NCBI GenBank assembly: GCA_028284905.1
Contig: JANQQU010000010.1
Location: forward strand, 1 to 64,000
DNA: 64,000 nt
Reading direction: 5' to 3'
DNA from: Calditrichia bacterium
Lineage (GTDB): Bacteria; Calditrichota; Calditrichia; RBG-13-44-9; J075
A model generated the notes under the pieces. That model did no database searches. It had not been told where the DNA came from and saw nothing but the letters and a program-made list of their open reading frames with translations. Positions 61,686 to 64,000 of this stretch are shown one piece after another. The translations under genes were made by a program, and so were the position numbers. Numbering within the stretch: position 1 is the first letter of the stretch; every line of letters starts with the position of its first letter.

Positions 61686-61756
61686 CCACTGCCACTGCCA
61701 CTGCCACTGCCACTGCCACTTCCACTGCCACTGCCACTGCCACTGCCACTGCCACT
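61686..61756. repeat. CCACTG hexamer array, second copy
   Basis: Twelve hexamers with one variant unit (CACTTC) lie between two convergent genes, 9 bases past the minus-strand stop. Opposite-sense GGCAGT units at about 61640-61672 (GTGGCAGTCGGCAG and GGCAG) can pair with it. Twin of the array at 23-103. Confidence 0.95.
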
Positions 61757-61764
61757 ATTCTCAA

Positions 61765-64000
61765 TTACTGCTTCAGTGGTTCGTACGGCTTAAAAAAAGA
61801 AATCTTCGCTGCATCGACGGTTGATTGATACTCCGGCCAGTCACTCTGAAAAAAATCGTCAACTTGTTCTACGATATCGTTCAGCTGCTTTTCAAAGCGG
61901 GTGACCATTTGCGCGGACACCGGCTGCGAGAAGGTCCAGGCGGAACCAATATAGTTCATCGTGCGCCATATTTTTGCCCCCAGCCGTTCCGGGTCGCCGT
62001 AAATGCCCTGCAAACCATCCGTCTGGTTGATCAACTCATCGAGGGACTTCAGCGAATCCTGCAAAGCTTTCCCTTTTTCTTTCACAGCTTTGGCATCGTC
62101 GTCTTTTCTGTCTGTCAACTGCGCGTTGATGTTCTTGATGATCTTTTTCGCTTCACGAATTCGGTCGGCTGCAGCGGTTGCCAGTTCGATGTTGGCATAC
62201 ATCTGTGCGTACGCTTCATCAGCCTTTTCGTTCATCGCTGCATCAAATTCGAAGCGAGGGTCAAAGTGAACTTTAATTTTTCCGCTCGCTTGTTGATCGT
62301 TGTAAGACAGTGCGACAGTATAAGTGCCGGGGAGAACGGAAGCGCCGCCGGGTTCTGCTGCGCCGGGCTTCGGTTTTGCCTGACTGGGATAACGCACGCC
62401 CTTGCGATTGAGATTCCAGGAAATGCGATTTAATCCCGGCTTTGCCTTAACACGCAGGGTGCGCAGTGTATCTCCGGCTGCGGATAAAATTCGCACTGTA
62501 ACGGTATCCGAAACAGCTTTCTTCTCTTCACCGTCTGCAGCATCCTCATCCGTTGTTTCCTTGCTTTTCAAAGCATCGGGATTAATAGAGAAGGATATCC
62601 GGGCGCCATAGCCACGATTGTCCCCGCTAAAATGGGAGGCGCCATAAAACCGGGTACCGGCAGCTTGTTTAAAGCTGGCCAGGTAGGCATCGGGAATGTC
62701 GTAGAGATGCAACGGTTTATCCAGCAAGCCAATGCCATCTTTTGCCAAAGCCTGCAGCGGACGAATATCATCGAAAATGTAGGCAGAGCGGCCGAAAGTA
62801 CCGATGATCAGGTCATAATCGCGGGGGTGAATTTTCATATCCATGGTGGAGACTGTCGGGTATCCTTCCGTCCATTTCGTCCAGGTCGTGCCGGCATCGA
62901 TACTGACGTAGAGGCCGGACTCTGTGCCGGTGAACATCAGGTTGGGTGATGTGGGATCCTGCGCGAAAGAGAGCGCATAACCGTAGACGTCGTTTTCATC
63001 GACCAGGCGTGTCCAGCTTTTCCCGTAATTTTTGGTATGATAGACATAGGGCGTCCAGTCGTTCTGGCGATAGTTGTTCAGCACGACAAATGCTTCTGCT
63101 GCGTCGTAGGTCGATGCATGTACCTGCGGCACCCAGGCGTTTGTTGGGACGCCTTTCATCTTCGTGGCGACGTTCGTCCAGTTCGCACCACCATCGCGGG
63201 TGAGTTGCACATTACCGTCGTCCGTGCCAACCCAGATTACGTCTTTTTCCAGTGCGCTGGGAGCGATAGCCAGAATGCTGGTATAATTTTCCGCCTGGGT
63301 GACATCGTAGGTCAAGCCACCGCTTTCCAGCTGCTTTTGTTTTTCCGGATCATTCGTGGTTAAATCCGGTGAGATGGTTTGCCAGGTTTGCCCACGGTCG
63401 GTGCTTTTATGCAGGAACTGACTGCCGTAGTAGATCGTGGCAGGATCATACGGATCCTGGGCAATACCAGCGTTCCAGTTGAAGCGTAGCACGGTATCAT
63501 CCAGATCGATGGGACGGATATATTGGGATTCGCCGGTTTCCGAATCGTAATACATTAAATTTCCGCCTTGCCACATGGCATAGCCGTAACGGGAATTCTC
63601 CGGATCGGGCACCACATCAAAGCCATCGCCAAATCCGACTTCTTCCCAATAAGAATTACGAATACCACCCCAGCGCCACACCTGGCTCGGCCCTTTCCAG
63701 GAGCCGTTGTCCTGCATGCCACCATAGACGTTGTAGGGAATATCCATATCGATGTTGATGTGATAGAACTGCGCCAATGGAAGATTTTCCACGAAGCGCC
63801 AGGTCTTCCCGCGGTCGCGGGTAATCGCCAGGCCACCGTCGTTCCCGTCGATCATAAAATCCGGATCATCGGGATGCACCCACCAGGCATGATGATCCGG
63901 GTGGATGGTCGACCAGCTAACAAAGCTGCTAAAGGTTTTCCCACCGTCTTCGCTCTTGGTAACAGTGCTATGTAGATTGTAAATGCGATTTTCATTGCTG
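61765..64000 (-). CDS. BNR/VPS10-like beta-propeller protein, N-terminus beyond the window
   Basis: The frame stays open to the right edge, so only the C-terminal 744 residues are seen; a GTG at 63879 is internal, not the true start. Asp-box-type repeats recur (RDRGKTWRF, STDRGQTWQT, TRDGGANWTN, SIDAGTTWTKW), giving a sialidase/VPS10-like propeller. Downstream come a FlgD-like Ig region (VTVRILSAAGDTLRTLRVKA, PGLNRISWNLNRKG) and a helical C-terminus of about 130 residues (IKNINAQLTDRKDDDAKAVK). Proteins of this form are common exported proteins in FCB bacteria and are often mislabelled glycosyl hydrolases; no catalytic residues were confirmed. Confidence 0.88.
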   Translation of the reverse strand, partial: SNENRIYNLHSTVTKSEDGGKTFSSFVSWSTIHPDHHAWWVHPDDPDFMIDGNDGGLAITRDRGKTWRFVENLPLAQFYHINIDMDIPYNVYGGMQDNGSWKGPSQVWRWGGIRNSYWEEVGFGDGFDVVPDPENSRYGYAMWQGGNLMYYDSETGESQYIRPIDLDDTVLRFNWNAGIAQDPYDPATIYYGSQFLHKSTDRGQTWQTISPDLTTNDPEKQKQLESGGLTYDVTQAENYTSILAIAPSALEKDVIWVGTDDGNVQLTRDGGANWTNVATKMKGVPTNAWVPQVHASTYDAAEAFVVLNNYRQNDWTPYVYHTKNYGKSWTRLVDENDVYGYALSFAQDPTSPNLMFTGTESGLYVSIDAGTTWTKWTEGYPTVSTMDMKIHPRDYDLIIGTFGRSAYIFDDIRPLQALAKDGIGLLDKPLHLYDIPDAYLASFKQAAGTRFYGASHFSGDNRGYGARISFSINPDALKSKETTDEDAADGEEKKAVSDTVTVRILSAAGDTLRTLRVKAKPGLNRISWNLNRKGVRYPSQAKPKPGAAEPGGASVLPGTYTVALSYNDQQASGKIKVHFDPRFEFDAAMNEKADEAYAQMYANIELATAAADRIREAKKIIKNINAQLTDRKDDDAKAVKEKGKALQDSLKSLDELINQTDGLQGIYGDPERLGAKIWRTMNYIGSAWTFSQPVSAQMVTRFEKQLNDIVEQVDDFFQSDWPEYQSTVDAAKISFFKPYEPLKQ

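Noticed and set aside
61643-61828. Reading frame giving a Thr-Ala repeat protein over the hexamer array
   Set aside because: The repeat is in any frame a product of the hexamer CCACTG; there is no ribosome site, and it runs into the end of the BNR gene on the other strand.

Overview
The window looks like chromosome from an uncultured or poorly studied member of the FCB side of the tree (Calditrichota, KSB1, Marinimicrobia or Ignavibacteriota-like). This rests on four secreted proteins ending in the Por/type IX-like sorting domain with the NYPNPFNPST-type motif, many lipoproteins and signal peptides, A2M, S9, M56/BlaI and SpoIIE/GAF genes of the kind common in that group, and moderate base composition. 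No rRNA, tRNA, CRISPR array, transposase or phage gene was seen. The phylum is an inference from protein style, not a search.

Layout. 1-8.8 kb: a giant alpha-2-macroglobulin, a small YgaP-like membrane protein with a Crp/Fnr regulator, and a DUF1028 protein. 9.3-21.1 kb: a secreted block with a small Lys-rich protein, a 1739-residue multi-domain sorted protein, a VCBS/ASPIC sorted protein and two tandem MORN paralogues. 21.4-25.8 kb: a signalling operon (GAF-SpoIIE phosphatase, Ser/Thr kinase with a TolB-like and TPR half, small acidic protein). 25.8-35.7 kb, minus strand: an HtpX-type protease, then a run reading BlaI-like repressor, M56 sensor protease, double-PDZ protein, adaptor-hairpin/NEW3 membrane protein, ABC ATPase and two ABC-2 permeases, headed by a clear dyad operator. 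36-39.2 kb: an S9 peptidase and an isoaspartyl peptidase lipoprotein, divergent.

39.3-48.1 kb is the most unusual part. A 172-bp tandem unit made of nested palindromes abuts three overlapping genes: a protein with a histidine-kinase-like H-box, a protein beginning with a GHKL-like ATPase region and ending in an unrecognised alpha/beta domain, and an unrecognised third protein. An AsmA gene follows, then a 635-residue protein that ends in a two-helix pore-like membrane module. I read this as a candidate undescribed sensor/effector system; whether all the genes belong together is unproven.

48.2-57.2 kb: a non-canonical Nramp transporter, an ABC system with a His-rich permease insertion, a MacB-like permease, a VWA lipoprotein and a YdjM-like membrane protein. 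57.3-64 kb: a GH16-CBM6 enzyme and a beta-propeller protein, both with sorting tails, and a BNR-repeat protein cut by the right edge.

Intergenic spaces carry at least seven palindromic or short tandem element families: hexamer arrays at both ends of the window, nested palindromes, a 24-bp inverted-repeat element, two long perfect palindromes with a shared core, and others. They lie mostly at gene 3' ends, and none encodes a transposase.
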